A stretch of 64,000 nt of DNA from Lepeophtheirus salmonis. Taxonomy: Eukaryota > Arthropoda > Copepoda > Siphonostomatoida > Caligidae. The position numbers were made by a program, and so were the translations under genes. Where the stretch lies: the NCBI RefSeq assembly GCF_016086655.4, contig NC_052140.2, forward strand, positions 9,610,001 to 9,674,000. Reading direction: 5' to 3'. The notes under the pieces are model-generated. The model saw only the letters and a program-made list of their open reading frames with translations, ran no database searches and was not told the origin of the DNA. Positions 12,345-24,938 of this stretch are shown here, piece after piece; the stretch's first letter is position 1; each line of letters begins with the position of its first letter.

Positions 12345-12556
12345 GGAATATAGCCTAAAAATATATTCGACAAAAAACCTAACTGCTTTAGCAGAGGCAA
12401 CCCGATATTTTAGATCATCACTAAAAAACTAAATTAGATCATCATATTGGTCTAGAATTGTATCTTTCTTCTTAGTCATGCTAAATATAGGGTCAGATTG
12501 ACTTCAAAAGATTGTTGATCATGTTCACGAAATGAAGACTACATGAAAGCAAAAAT

Positions 12557-12580
12557 TATATATATATATATAATATAATA
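12557..12580. repeat. (TA)n microsatellite
   Basis: Alternating TA tract within the transposase relic, just before the AERG block. Confidence 0.85.
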
Positions 12581-12695
12581 TTCAGGTATTGCCGAGAGAG
12601 GAATAAAAATGATGACAAACTATGAAAAGATAATATCTAAAAATCTCAAGCAGAGAGAGTATCTCCTTCAAACCGTAGAATATAATAGGCAATGA

Positions 12696-13689
12696 TTTGA
12701 TTGTTTGAAAAAAAAAAATGTTTTTAATCAATAAATGGATAATAAAAATAATCACAACTTTTTAGTGATTTTTACGTTTTTATTTGCAAAAGTCTAAGGA
12801 AATATACAAAATAATATAAAGTGTATAACATTCTGATTTTTAAATCGGTATTAGAAAAATAATTTGATATTAAGAATAAGGGTAACTGTATAATCTTTTG
12901 ATAATATTAATATGTTTTTGACGAAAAATGGGTAAATATATGTGAAAATAACATTGAAAGATGGAAGTATACAATTTTAGTACTGAGGACCGCTCACCTT
13001 CGATGTTTCTTTTTACCTTAATTGTACTTGGTAATCTTGATAACTATATTACAAAATCAATAAAACTATTTCTTAAAAATGGATATATTTTAGTCTATTG
13101 TATTTTTGGCATTCATTGGTGTGTTTTTTATATAATTTTTGTATAAAAGCTACAAAAAAATCCTCAGAAAAAACCATTTTGGAAAACTTTAAGGCCAATG
13201 AGGTAGGATATAGGATATACTTAGATCCTTAAAAAATAATTTTCGAATAATAAGTCTATAACAATATACAACAGTAAAATTTTAATTCCAAGATCCAGCA
13301 AAATATATTAATCTTGTTAGGAAATAAAAAGTACTTTTTAAAATAAATTACTGTTTTATATCTTTAAGAAAGATTTTTTTAAGCTTGTCTAAATTTATAT
13401 TTTCTCCATTGTAATATAAAATATATTTTTAAACCTAAATTTATTCAAGTAAAAGACACAGTACGAATAAAAAGCAATACTTAAATCATTTAAAGATACT
13501 TTTATAATTAATATATTCATAGGATTACTATTTCAAATACTAGAATGAAATATAAAAAAGTTGAATACAAAAATTTCGACACTTTACTTATTTATATATA
13601 ATTAATCAGTTCCCATTCTCATCAAAACTGTCTCTTGACCATCTTCTTCATTCCTTGATGTATTGCCTTTTTATGAGTCCTTGCTGGGT
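12696..13689. other. No gene seen
   Basis: AT-rich. The 61-codon plus ORF at 12961-13146 is hydrophobic and unrecognised. Confidence 0.5.
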
Positions 13690-14180
13690 AAATGACTGAC
13701 TGTAAATACTTCTATTTTGAATTTTGTATGGTGACTTGACGCTGTTGACACAAGCCAAGAACTCTTTGTGATTCTGAAGTTCCATTTTTTCTGTACTATC
13801 TCCTCCACTCTGTTAACTAATTACAATATGGACGGACATGGGAAGAAGAGTTGTTCTGAATCATCAATTTCTATGGCACATAAAGTAGAATATTTAATCC
13901 TACTGGTGATTTATTAGTCTTGAGTAAGAAGGTAGCCAATTGATATAAGAACCCCTTTGTTCATAAGAAGTAAAATGATTCTCAAATTCTGATTTTGGGT
14001 GCTTGGTAAAGTCGTTGATCTACAGTTTACTGCTGCACCCTCTAATAATTGATGTAGCACTGACCCACCTCTGAGATTTTGCCATTTTCAATGCGTCCTT
14101 TCATGTTTTGAGTTTATTGTGCCCACTAAAAAAATAATTTGGTTGGTAGATGAATACCTTTGCTTCCCTTCCATTTGTTT
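13690..14180 (-). repeat. Diverged dispersed repeat, copy B
   Basis: Partner of 5690-6190, same orientation and same block order. The minus frame reads a short protein-like stretch (KHPKSEFENHFTSYEQRG), so the repeat may once have been coding. Family unknown. Confidence 0.4.
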
Positions 14181-15972
14181 TGTCTCACCTTAAAATCGAA
14201 AATAAATTTTTTAATGGGCAAGACCACTACACCACATAGTCGATCCTGCCTCAACAAAAAATTAAAACAGAGATTAAAATTAATATGTAATATTGAACAT
14301 TTGATATAATGATATAATATAATGAAATATTTTATCCATGCTTAGAGATCTGCGATATTACACAATCTGAGATATAAACATTTTATTGGATTTAATAAAA
14401 TTCTTCATTAATTTAGATAATGCCATATTTTCTTATTGATACAAATATTTCATATTTTTCATCGAGGTTTAGTAAATTTAATTAACAGTGTGAAATTGAA
14501 GCTATTTTTTTTATATTATACACAGACAACATCAAAAAAAAGATGGGCACTAATTTGATTCTCAAAATTTGCATTAAGTGATGACTACTCTATAAAAAGT
14601 TAAATGCTTTTTCTAAAAGAATAACGAACTATATCTTGTTAAAACTTATTTTGTTGAGCTTATTTTTAAGTAAGGAATTATTTTTTCTTAATATCTTATA
14701 TAAATCATAGGTATGTTATTAAGAAATCTTTTATTTTATTTTCATATAGATGATTTAAATAATGTTCACCTGATGTTGTAAAAGTACAATAGGTTTGCGC
14801 TAAATAGCGTTAAAAAGGAAATATTATAATAAAATACTATACTGTTATGGTCCCGATACTGTTATTGCCAATATTGACGATTCTGTTCCGTAAATTTTGA
14901 TGTAAAAAATGCACCAGATTGTGGAAGGTCAATAGTCGAAAATATGGATAAAATAATGATGTACAGACGTCATATAATCACTTTTTGTTCGACAAGAAAA
15001 TAAACATTGGTGGACAAAAATTTAAAAAAAATCTTTATGAATTACGACTTTATATTTATTTAACAAGTATTTTTAGTAATTTAATTGATATTTACGTTTG
15101 CAAAATCATTGGAAAAGTTTAACAAACGATTCAAAGTTAAACTGACTTAATCATTAAAATTATTATATACTTTTTTTCAGATTTTGTAGATACTCAAATC
15201 ACTAACCATGGTATACAAATAATATTAAAACACCAAAGGCTTGAAAGTATGATTTCCCATTAGTGTAAAACCTTTAAAAGTTTTTGAAAAAGTAGATCCC
15301 CGTATCATGAGAAAGAAAAGTCATTTAACGCCCAACGAAAAAAGAATACTTTTTTACTGTGATTTTAAAATAATCTTCATATACAAGTCAAATATATTCT
15401 TTGAGTAATTTGCATACTTATTAGTATTTTTTTTGGTATACACATAAAAATATACTGTATATACTGTGTATATAAAGAGAAGAGTAAAAAAAGTCATAAA
15501 ATTGAGTAAAAGATGAAAAAAGAAATAGAAAAAATAATCCCTTATAGTTTGAAGCAGTTTTTTTTTACTTATAAATGTATATTCACTGTAGTCTTTTTGT
15601 TCATACTTAGAATTTATAATTTTATAAAGAGAGTGAATGAGAGTGGAATATATAGCTTTTATTTTTTATTTATTTAAGAAAAACTTATCCATTTTGATTT
15701 AATTTTGGTAAAATTCTTTTTTAATTTATTCCATATATTTTATGTAAATGAAGGGACAATGTTCTCAAAATCGCCAGTCTGACATTTCAGGGCTAATTAT
15801 TTCTTGACTGGATCTATTAAAACTCCACAAGCTCTACCTGACCAAGCTTCTAAAAATAAACCCCGTATCTTGGCTGGCAGAAAATGAGAAAAAGTAGCAC
15901 AGTCTATGTTAGTAAATTCTAAACGTGCAAGTTGTGTTGTTGTTGTTGGTAACCTAAGGAACGTTTTTATTA
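14181..15972. other. No gene seen
   Basis: AT-rich, no supported feature up to the left TIR of the next element. Confidence 0.5.
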
Positions 15973-17043
15973 CCAGTTGTAGAAAAAGTAATGATACCTT
16001 CTAAAAATACATTTTGAATGGGTGTTGTTGATTAAATCTTAAAGTTCCGATTATTTTTGAGTAGCTTCGATTTTCAGCCTTTGATTGATGAAGATGTTGA
16101 GAACAAAGAGTCATCAAAAGCAATTACATCTACGCCAGGAGGACCACTTCTGACATCATGAAGACTTTAAACGTCAGAAATGCTACCTTCTGTTGTGTCA
16201 GAGATAGCTTCGCTGATAGTGACAACCTTAAGGATAAACCCAAGAGTGAAAGACCAACCAATGTCAAATCTTAAGACATCATAATGCCCATTAAGGTAAA
16301 CAAAACAATGAAGATATCACAGTATCCCAAGAAGAAGAAGTTTGATTGGCTTAAAACGGGCAAGGTCATTTGAAAGGCTGGAGGAATGTCACTAAGAAGA
16401 ATTGTCAAAATCAAAAATAATTTTGTCTACAGCGGTGTCAATAACTTTTTATTTTTTCTCTGATGAAAATAACTTTACCATTGACACAGACTAAAACAAA
16501 CAAAAAGATTAGGTCGTAAGCATCATGAAAGTCACCAAGACCAAACGTCCGGTCTCTGTGATGATTTTTAGGGTTGTGGCATCGACTGGAGAAAAAATGC
16601 CTCCAATTTGGTTTCTTTTTGGATGCCGGTTACCCTTGTCCGACTACTTGATGGTGTTGAAGGAAAATTGGTCCCATAGATCGCTCTTACCCATACTTCC
16701 ATTATAATAAAAGAGTGAATGGGTAGCAACATGAACTTCTGTTCCAAAAAACTTTGGGCCCCTCAGAACTCAGATCTTAATCTACCAGATTACTCAATTT
16801 TGTGGCAAATTGAGAAGAAGTACTTCAAAGCCCGCTGCCCAAATATTTTTGCCCTGAAGACCAGTTAACCAGCAGTGGATGATCATGAAATTTGACTACA
16901 TTGTCAATATCTTCAAAAGGTTCTGTAGGCGGTTGCAGGGTGTCATTGATGCTGATGGTAGCCAGATTTATAACTAATGTGTATTGTTATAGTAAAAATA
17001 TTATACAATAAAATTTTCTATGAGGTACATTTTCTACACCTTG
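15973..17043 (+). mobile_element. Tc1/mariner-type element with TIRs and TA target sites
   Basis: Left end TA-CCAGTTGTAGAAAA at 15971; right end, reverse-complemented, TA-CAAGGTGTAGAAAA (TA at 17044-17045). The terminal match runs about 20 bases with four or so differences and continues more weakly. Length is 1071 bp against roughly 1.2-1.3 kb for a complete element, in line with the missing middle of its transposase. Confidence 0.7.
16110..16977 (+). pseudogene. Tc1/mariner transposase, internally deleted
   Basis: The N-terminal helix-turn-helix region survives as KTLNVRNATFCCVRDSFADS and NLKDKPKSERP. The first catalytic Asp is in FFSDENNFTID (16450-16490), followed by in-frame stops. A block reading PVSVMIFRVVASTGEKMPP matches the family's VMVxGVVxSxGxxMPP strand. 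The segment normally carrying the second Asp (QQDGAPAHT-like) is absent, and the sequence jumps to NSDLNLPDYSILWQIEKKYF with the third Asp kept. The terminus reads GVIDADGSQIYN and stops at 16975-16977. Multiple stops and frameshifts; non-functional. Confidence 0.75.
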
Positions 17044-17045
17044 TA

Positions 17046-17584
17046 TATAAAGCTTGTATCATATTTTTTTCGTTCTTGAGGACAGAACAAATAAATAGGT
17101 ATCAGGTGTAATTGCGAGTATATTTACAAGTAAATGATGGAGAATAACAGTGAATATTTTTTTGGAAGCTATAAGTATAATATCCTGTTGGACTAAATAA
17201 ATAATTGATGGTAATATATACTTCCAGATTGAAGATCAAAAGGATATGCCATCCAATGATTATCCATGTTGGTTGATGGCACCCCCTTTTGGTTTATAAT
17301 ATTGCAGATTGTTCAATCAAAGAATTCAAAAAATATTTATTGATCTCTGCAGGAAGATGGAGACCAAATGGCGATTGGTGATTTTCTCTACCCTGCTAAA
17401 TAGTTGTTTTATGCTAGGCAATTACTTCAGTAAAAATTCACCGTCCATAGCAACTAGCCAGAGAGTTATTTAGATATGTACTCCAAAATTTAACATCATC
17501 ATCAACACTTGACATTGTGCATTGGAATTGTAACTAAAAGTTTTTCTATAATATAAGAAAAACCCATAAAGGCTCGAGTTTCAC
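17046..17584. other. No gene seen
   Basis: AT-rich gap between two mariner-type relics. Confidence 0.5.
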
Positions 17585-17800
17585 AATGCCCTACCTCCAC
17601 TTAGCTCTTCGCCAGCCCATAACCTCAACTTCCTGGACTTTACAGCTTGGAATATGTTGGAGAAGAATGTCTCCCAGACTTTTAATGCAAATGTGGTTTC
17701 TCTTCAAACTGGCATCTTTACGGCATGATCCGCCATGGGAACGGCTTTCTTCGTTAACAGCTCCCAATTCGTACGCTTGCATGTTGAGCCTGTTTTAACT
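17585..17800 (+). pseudogene. Mariner transposase C-terminal fragment
   Basis: One frame reads HNLNFLDFTAWNMLEKNVSQ then TFNANVVSLQTGIFTA, a stop, and SAMGTAFFVNSSQFVRL, colinear with the family pattern SPDLN-x-LDF-x-IW-x-MLE ... MG-x-x-F-x-VNSC-x-x-F-x-RR. The Asp of PDLN is Asn-preceded His here, and the final Gly-Gly terminus is lost. The local base composition is clearly less AT-rich than the surroundings. Its sequence differs from the element ending at 17043, so it is another lineage. No TIR found. Confidence 0.65.
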
Positions 17801-18619
17801 TATGAGGGAGTGTATATTTTTTTAAACATATAATATATATGTAGCTTAATACAGTATTCAAACATAACACACATTGGTTTTGAGTTGTCTGTTCTGAATT
17901 CATAAAAATCACTTTTCGTAATTTGGTATTGCCACTGCAAGTTTTGGGTTCTCCCTTTGACGTACGAAGAATTTGTCATTAGTTACAATACACTTAAACC
18001 CCCTTAATTATGCTTCCTTTGGAACGAACGCAAAATAACGTTTGTACATCGTATTATTACATTTTGTTTTACAAATTTTAGTCTACTCTTCACATCCAAG
18101 GGGTTAATTACAAAAACAATATACAATATCATATTATTACAGTTATAAATATATTGAAATAAGGAAAAAAATATCATTAAATATTCTGGAGGGAAAAATT
18201 ACAACAAAATTTACTTAAATATTTTTTAAGTAAATATATATTAAGCAACAAAGAACTTTCTTTCACTAATTTCTAAATTAATTACTTAATTTAATTAACA
18301 CGAAATAGATAAATTATTCACATTTAGCAAACAAACAAAATTACATTTGATGTGATATGCTTTTGCATTATCAAAAAAATGTATTTGTTTCTTTCCTCCA
18401 TTTTCGTTCAAATAAAATACATTTTTTAAATATTTGTATTTATATAACTATTAATTTCAAAAATATATTTAAGTATTAAATAAATGTTGTGCAAATTTTA
18501 ATTTTATTTGCAATACCAAATATATACTTAAACAAATTTACATTGTAATTTAAAGGTATTTACTAACATAAAGAACGCATTAAAAAAAATATTTTCATAG
18601 AGCGTCATTATTTTTATCC
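17801..18619. other. No gene seen
   Basis: Very AT-rich. Confidence 0.5.
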
Positions 18620-18842
18620 TTAAATACAAAGACCAATTTTAATTTTTGTTCTAAAATAACAATATGTTTTACAACCCATTCTGAATAAAAAATAGTTTAA
18701 CTTATATCTAGGTACACTCTCCATATTAGTGATACATTTAATATCTAAAAATGCAGTTTTGATGTAGATATCATCTTTTAATAATTTATAATCCTCATAT
18801 TGGGGAGAAGGAGTTGCACCAATAAGAATAGCTATTAAAAAA
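18620..18842 (-). CDS. Possible terminal exon of an unknown secreted protein
   Basis: On the minus strand a T-rich tract ending TTTTTTAATAG resembles a splice acceptor. The frame after it reads AILIGATPSPQYEDYKLL, then DIKCITNMESVPRYK and FRMGCKTYCYF, and ends at TAA (18620). Three or four Cys in about 65 residues recall small secreted or PAN-like modules, but no domain can be assigned. The longer ORF to 18928 includes a low-complexity upstream part that is probably intron. An exon is possible, not shown. Confidence 0.22.
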
Positions 18843-18928
18843 CAATCCGCAAGATTATATATATATACATATTTCAATTTTTTGAAAAAAAAAAATACAA
18901 AATTAAATTTTCTAGAGAAAAACTTCAA

Positions 18929-19127
18929 AATATATAGTTACTCTCAAAAAATTAAATTTTTGGAAAATACTTAAAAATAACATTTCAAACAGAATTCTTT
19001 TTTTTAAATTCACAATTATTAAAAAAAAAAAATGAAAATCCATTGTTGTTCTCAAGATATTAAATTATATGGAAAATCAAATTTCAAATATTTTCTAGTA
19101 AAATGCAAAAATTCCTTAATTTGTTGG
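18929..19127. other. No gene seen
   Basis: AT-rich. Confidence 0.5.
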
Positions 19128-19275
19128 AGAGTTACAGCCCCTCCAGTCCACTCCTGCGGACGCCTATGTATATTTACACAGTATGCTGCTGTTATTTGCC
19201 AACGAACTTTGTACATGCTTCAGCTGGGCAGGTAGGACAATGTTTATTGTTTTGCGGATAGCCATAAGGAATTAA
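19128..19275 (+). other. GC-richer exon-like patch, unidentified
   Basis: A short island of ordinary base composition in AT-rich DNA. One plus frame reads SMLLLFANELCTCFSWAGR and continues to a TAA near 19273. The LF-x-x-EL-x-x-x-FSW-x-G pattern faintly recalls the C-terminal domain of DUF4806-type proteins often carried by arthropod transposons. A GTAGG donor-like site follows GGGCAG at 19230. Too short to name. Confidence 0.2.
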
Positions 19276-20639
19276 TGTCAATTTAAAAAACGAAGTATTT
19301 ATTTCACAATCCCGGGAAAGGTAGAGTTTCCTTTGTGCAATTCGCACAAAACAATACAGTCTTGAGGTTGGATATATTCCACAGCTTAAGTAACATATAG
19401 GCTCCATCCAAAATATGAAGTTTTTGGTTAATTTGCTGAGGAAGATAAATTATGAATTGTGTTTAATTACTCTAAGGTCGGGTTTGTCAATCCCACTATA
19501 TTGAAAAAAACCTTTTGAATATGATCGTAAAATAGACAAATGAGATAAGAAAAAAATCCCGTGTGAATTTAAAAAAATTTGTCTTCTTGAATCAATTAAT
19601 CTCTTTTTTAAATAGGTTAAAACAATTATGCCCAATTGTTGTATTTATCCTGAATTTTTAATATAATGTTGTTGTTTATGTTGTAAAATATTTGCAGCGG
19701 AGACAAAATTGCAATTTGGCAAGATTTTATGTTATCCGAGTTGGTATATTTATAACATGCAGCTAATGTTACCAAGGTTCATAATTAAAAAGTACCTTAA
19801 CCCTCACTCCTGCCTTCTCCTCGTGCTCTAAAATAGTTTCGTTACTCACATTACATTGAACTTTAAGTGCTGAATAAATCAAAATCAAGTTACAATTTCC
19901 TTATCAGTAATCCAATTATTCCTTGGAGCGTTTAATTATCCCAGAGACAAAAATATCCCAGAAATTAGAAAAAAGGAATATTAATTTAAATGTATAAAGT
20001 AGATTTTAGTCAATAGAAAGATTTGTTTAGGATATTTTTTTTAGCCGGTTATACACGGGAAATTTAATTTGGGCACATACAAAACAATGTATTTTCATAC
20101 TTACAAGTAATTTATAGCTATGTTCACTTAATTACAAAAAATTTATTGAAGAAAAGAATAATGTAACCATGTATTGACCCTAAGTAAGAGTGAGTATATG
20201 TTCCAGAATATAGGAAAATGTATTAGCCTACATTTGTAAAAAGTTGAATAATGATGTTGGTATCCATAAATGACGTAATTTTTTTGAAAAATTGCGCCTT
20301 ACGATTTTTGAATAAGTTCCAGCAAGAAAAAACGAAGTTTAGTGATTATAAAAGGTAAAACGGCTGTTGCGTGTGCTCTTTCTCTTATTTTGTTCATTAT
20401 TTAATAGGTTGCTCTGGTGTTCAATTCTCCTTCTGAAGTATGCATTCTCTCTTATTTTTGGGTGTAAATTATTTACACGTTTTGTATGACAATATTTTTT
20501 TAATTTTTAATAATGTATCTTTACAAGTTTTTTATTTTGGACACATAATTTTTTTATTTCGTTCAGGAAAAAACGAGGCCATATTTGTTTTCTTCTTTTA
20601 ACTTTTAAAATTTTTAATAGTATATGTTTCATCATTGAG
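19276..20639. other. No gene seen
   Basis: AT-rich. Confidence 0.5.
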
Positions 20640-21275
20640 CGTTATACACTTAACCAACGATTGCAAATTATCGAAATTGATTATCAAAATAACCTCTCAT
20701 TGCTGATTTTCCTTACAAATTCATCTTTAGTGATGAATCTCATTTTTGACAAAATGGCTTTCTTATTAAGAAAAATATGTGTGATTGGTCAAGTAGCAAT
20801 TCACAAGTGGCTCACGAATTGTCATGTATCCCAAAAAAATGACTGTTTAGTCTAGACTTCATACTGGTGGGATCATTGGGCCATATCTTTTTGTTGATAA
20901 TGATAATCGCAACGTTACTGTAAATGAAAATCTGTTTCAAAACAAGATAATTGATTTTTTTGGCCCCAATTGCAAGGTTTGGACTTAGCCAACATGCAGT
21001 TTAAACAAATTGGCGTCACTTATTACACAGCAATCCTTACTTTAGATTTATTGCCAAGCATATTTACTGAGTGCGTTATTTAGAGAAATAGATCAAAGAT
21101 TGGCCACCTCGATCGTGCAATTTAATGAGTTAACATTATTTTCTTTGGTGTCATGTAAAGTCATTGGTCTACACGATTAAGCTGGTGACGTTAAAAGAGT
21201 TCAAAGAAATATCGAATGGAAAATTGTTGCAGTATATTGAAAAAAATAATGAAAAATTGTGCTCAGCGTTTTGAT
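20640..21275 (+). pseudogene. IS630/mariner-type (DDE_3) transposase, decayed
   Basis: Colinear with the family that reads YTL-x-QR ... FSDE-x-HF ... GG-x-IGP-x-FF ... QQDGA-x-CHTA ... PPRSCDLTPLDYFLW. Seen here: RYTLNQRLQIIEI (20648 on), FIFSDESHF then a stop (20715-20745), GGIIGPYLFVDN and VTVNENLFQNKIIDFFGP, FKQIGVTYYTA near 21005 (second Asp now Ile), WPPRSCNLMS-stop-HYFLW near 21100 (third Asp now His), VKSLVYT, and NCAQRFDFCMR close to the terminus. Much of the N-terminal DNA-binding domain is deleted. Frames alternate at least four times. Only the first catalytic Asp survives. No TIRs recognised. Confidence 0.75.
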
Positions 21276-24200
21276 TTCTGTATGCGTTAACGTAATTGTC
21301 ACGCTAGAGAAATCAATTTTTAAACATAATTGTATACGTTTATAAATTGTACTATATAAACAAAAAATTGGGAAAAACTTTGAACGTTTGTGTTTTATAT
21401 AAGTTGAAGTACTTTTCATGGGAAACCCTTTACTGTGTTCGACTATGGATTCACAAGTATACAAAAGTAAAACAGTTTTGAATGTGTTCAATTATGTAAC
21501 AACTGATAAAGAAGTATAACTTTTAATTTTTTAAATATCCAAATGTCTAAAAACACCCCCAGGAAGCATTTGTGTAATTTTTGGTAGAGGGCTAAATTAA
21601 ATCTTAGTTTTTTAGTGTAACAGTTGTTCTCGAATAAAATGGTATCTAGAATGGAAAAATACCACATATATATACTATAAAGAGGTTTGATTTTCATTAT
21701 TTTCGAATTTCGATTACGGGTAGTCCGGAAAAGTTGTCATATGGAAAGAAAAAAAATGCAAAATTGTATTGCTCTACAATGTTATTTTTAAGTCGTACAT
21801 CTTTATCAAATTATGGAAAAAGGCAACAACTCTTTACTTATGGAATAGCATTGCGAAGATTACACTTTTAAATATTTTTTCAAACATTTAATAAATATAA
21901 AAAGTTTTGAAAAAGTTTTTTTTTGCAAAAATGGTCTTTTCGAGCCAAAAAGATAAAAAATTGAATCATTTTTTTACATTTTCACACAAAAAAGATAAAA
22001 TTACTTTTTTATTCCATAGGATAACTATAGAAAATAACTTTATATATATATTTTTATTTGTTAGAATAATGCCTATTATCATTAATTGATATAAAATAAG
22101 GATTAATACTGTATTGAATCTATAATGACGAAGTAAATATATTTTGTCTCCTTTGAAACTTTGAAGTAGTTGTGCTTCGTAGGAAAATGACATTTTGCAT
22201 ACATTACTTCCTTACTAAATCCCAAATTTCCCAGACTAGTTGTAATCAAGATTAAAAAAAGTTCAAAAACAAGCCTGCCTTTTGGACAACTTATACCTTT
22301 GAAGGACTATAAATGATCCAAGTACATATATACATTTCATTTGAAAGGTATACGGGAAGATTAGAACCTATGTATGACCCCTTACTTTTATTGCAATAAT
22401 ATACAAATGAAAAAAATGTATGTTGTATATGAATAAACTAAATTAAAACATATTTAATTTAATAAAGATAGAACGAAATTATATATTATGAAAATTAAAT
22501 TATAATAATAAAATAAATTTAAATTAAATTATGTAATCTCTAGTGTAAATTACACATTTGTAGGTAGGATAGAAATATAATATGTATATAAGAATATTTT
22601 ATGTCAACTTTAGTTATTTTGAGTAGATGTTGCGTATAGAAATAGGACCGGGTATTACACGTACCCAAAACATCATTGTGATTTTTTTTACAAAATCTGT
22701 CAACGTTTGCAATGAAAAAAAGTATTCTTTATTTATTTGTGGGGTTGTTTTTACCCGTGACACTTGAGAAGAAAACATGATAGCAATATGTAATATATGA
22801 AACAGATAAGAAGTTGAGTTTGCGTAATGTAAATATTATTTTCATGCAATTTTTGAAAATACATAATATATATCCATTATTGAAGAAATCATTCTATATT
22901 TTATTCAAGAAGGATCCATAAACACAATAACATCAACATCGATGAATATAACAAATCCTCCACATTAAAAAAGTCAGAAAAGAATTAAGAAACAGGCTGT
23001 ATTATAGTAAATCTAAACTAGCTTAGAGATACTTCAGTTTTTCTGGGGTAAAAGGTTAACATTGATGAAGCACACTGTATAGATAAGTGTTTGGAGTTTT
23101 CTTATAAACTTGAATTTTCGCAGCTTCCTTCAAAGAACCTTATGTGGATTAGGTTTTCATGAATTTTCTCTCACACACCACTTAAGAATGTTCTTTATAA
23201 GGCTTTCGAGTCCTAGACTATGTCAAAAATTGTCATCAATTGATAAAAATCCCCATGAAACCTGATATTTTCAATACATTTCCGTTGAACAGATATTTTA
23301 TTTTCTGTTCTCCAACTTCAATATTCATTCTAGAAAACAATTCAAAGTTGAGGAGCTGGAGCTTTTTGTAAAATGAGGTCATTTATTGCGTTAGTCGTAT
23401 CTTTTGAATCATTGTCGTACTGGATTATCCTTAACATGACCCACTTTCATTGGGACCTCCCTGAGTGAGGAAGGTTGTCGCCCAAAATATCCTAGAGGTG
23501 GAAAGCATTCTCCATCTTCGATGTAGTGAAGATGTATTTTCTCTTAGTTGAGAAACACCCGAAATCAAAAAAATTATAGTCCTGTGATTAACAGTGGGCA
23601 CAGTCTTTTTGAAGTTATACTACTCCCTATTACTCACGTATCAGATTAAATATGCTAATTTATGTGACCAAATCTGCACATATTTAATTCTACTGCCCAA
23701 AGATTTCTTATAAAGATTTTCTTATTTTATGAATAAATTGGAAGCCATATACTTTGCAATAATTCTTTTAGTACTTTTGTAAATAGTTATCAATCTTTAT
23801 ATCCACTCCAAAGAAATTTCAGGCATAATTTATTGAAATAATTTAGTTTTGCCATAACTTATAATCAGTTTCATTAATTTTTTTGTCACTTTAATTATAA
23901 GTAGGGAAAAATAATTTATAGCATGTTTGAAAATAATTTTGCCATCTTAGTAACTACGTAATATAATACAATATTTCAAAAAAAACATATATTTGAATTG
24001 CTCTTTCCATATGAATTCTAAAGAAAGCTATTAAGTAAGATTAAAAGGACTATTCGACCAATGCCAATTTGATGAAGGGCAACTTGGGACATTTAATCAA
24101 AAAAAGATATTAAGTTTATTGATATATGCAATTGTATACTTTAATTTAATTTATTAAGAGATAATGATTCATAGAAATTGTTATTATTCTGTTTTTATCA

Positions 24201-24938
24201 TGTCGGTAAATTTATTAATTTTTTTGTATATAAATTTTTAAAATGCTAATTATATATGTACGTTAAGGAGCTTTATAAAAACAAAAGGCATTAGATTTTG
24301 GTTCGATTGAAGACTTTACCGTCATAGTACTTTAAATAATTTGTTAATTTATCTCTACGATGACTCCAGTTATTTTCTAATTACTAACCTCGATATTTCT
24401 ATTAAAAGTACACGGTTCCTTATATTTTATATTAGTAGGAACGGAGACATATAACCAAAAGGGAAAAAGGCCCTACTTTTTTAGACCAAGTGTAATATTC
24501 AAATTTTATAAATGTACGGTTGCCGGACTATGACATCACCATCAAGATAAATTTAAAACAAGCCTGGTAATTTTCTCTTTCCTGTCTCCAATCAGTTACT
24601 GAACAAGGACAAAACTGGAATCTTCCTCTCATATCGTCACTTTTCTCTTTAAAATAATTTATTCCTTTAATATAGAATGTAGTACGCCACATTGGAATGG
24701 TAGAAATTAATAATATAATAATGACTTATCAACAAGATAAGTTTGTTTAGTAAACATCCCTTTTGATAAAAAGAATCCAGACTACAATTGGAGTCCTCAT
24801 GAGTCATGACTCTGACAGTAAAGAGATTAATGATTCAATTATTCACAAATTTAGCATCTGAAATGAATTTCTTAGGTTCAATTCCAAGAAAGAGTATGAA
24901 TTCAATACCATTGAGTTAGAAACGACGGATTACAAATA
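21276..24938. other. Long AT-rich stretch, no gene called
   Basis: Several ORFs of 60-100 codons are low-complexity and unrecognised. The patch 23100-23600 is less AT-rich and its minus strand has protein-like runs (for example KVGHVKDNPVRQ), so it may hold another decayed element, but no motif identifies it. Confidence 0.45.

Larger units (their letters stand above)
12042..12695 (+). pseudogene. RNase-H-fold transposase of an unnamed family, C-terminal remnant
   Basis: Relative of the transposase inside the long-TIR element at 50.2-53.6 kb. In order: EADAPVYDLKFSK; KNMWYFTQELVPFTLF followed by VLEDDQKR, which parallels KHLWYLSD, LLGLAFLDGRV and YKRR in the other copy; and, after a (TA)n run, AERGIKMMTNYEKI then KQREYLLQTVEYNR, corresponding to ATRGVVLIQEYSDLL there. 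In this protein family, as I recall it from arthropods and cnidarians, the Glu of A-E-R-G is the likely third catalytic residue; it is kept here and lost in the other copy. The N-terminal two-thirds with the first two Asp are not visible. A 117-bp duplication and several stops break the frame. Confidence 0.55.

Noticed and set aside
23100..23600. Less AT-rich patch with protein-like minus-strand runs
   Set aside because: No motif could be tied to a family, and frames are short. Left unannotated apart from the stretch note.
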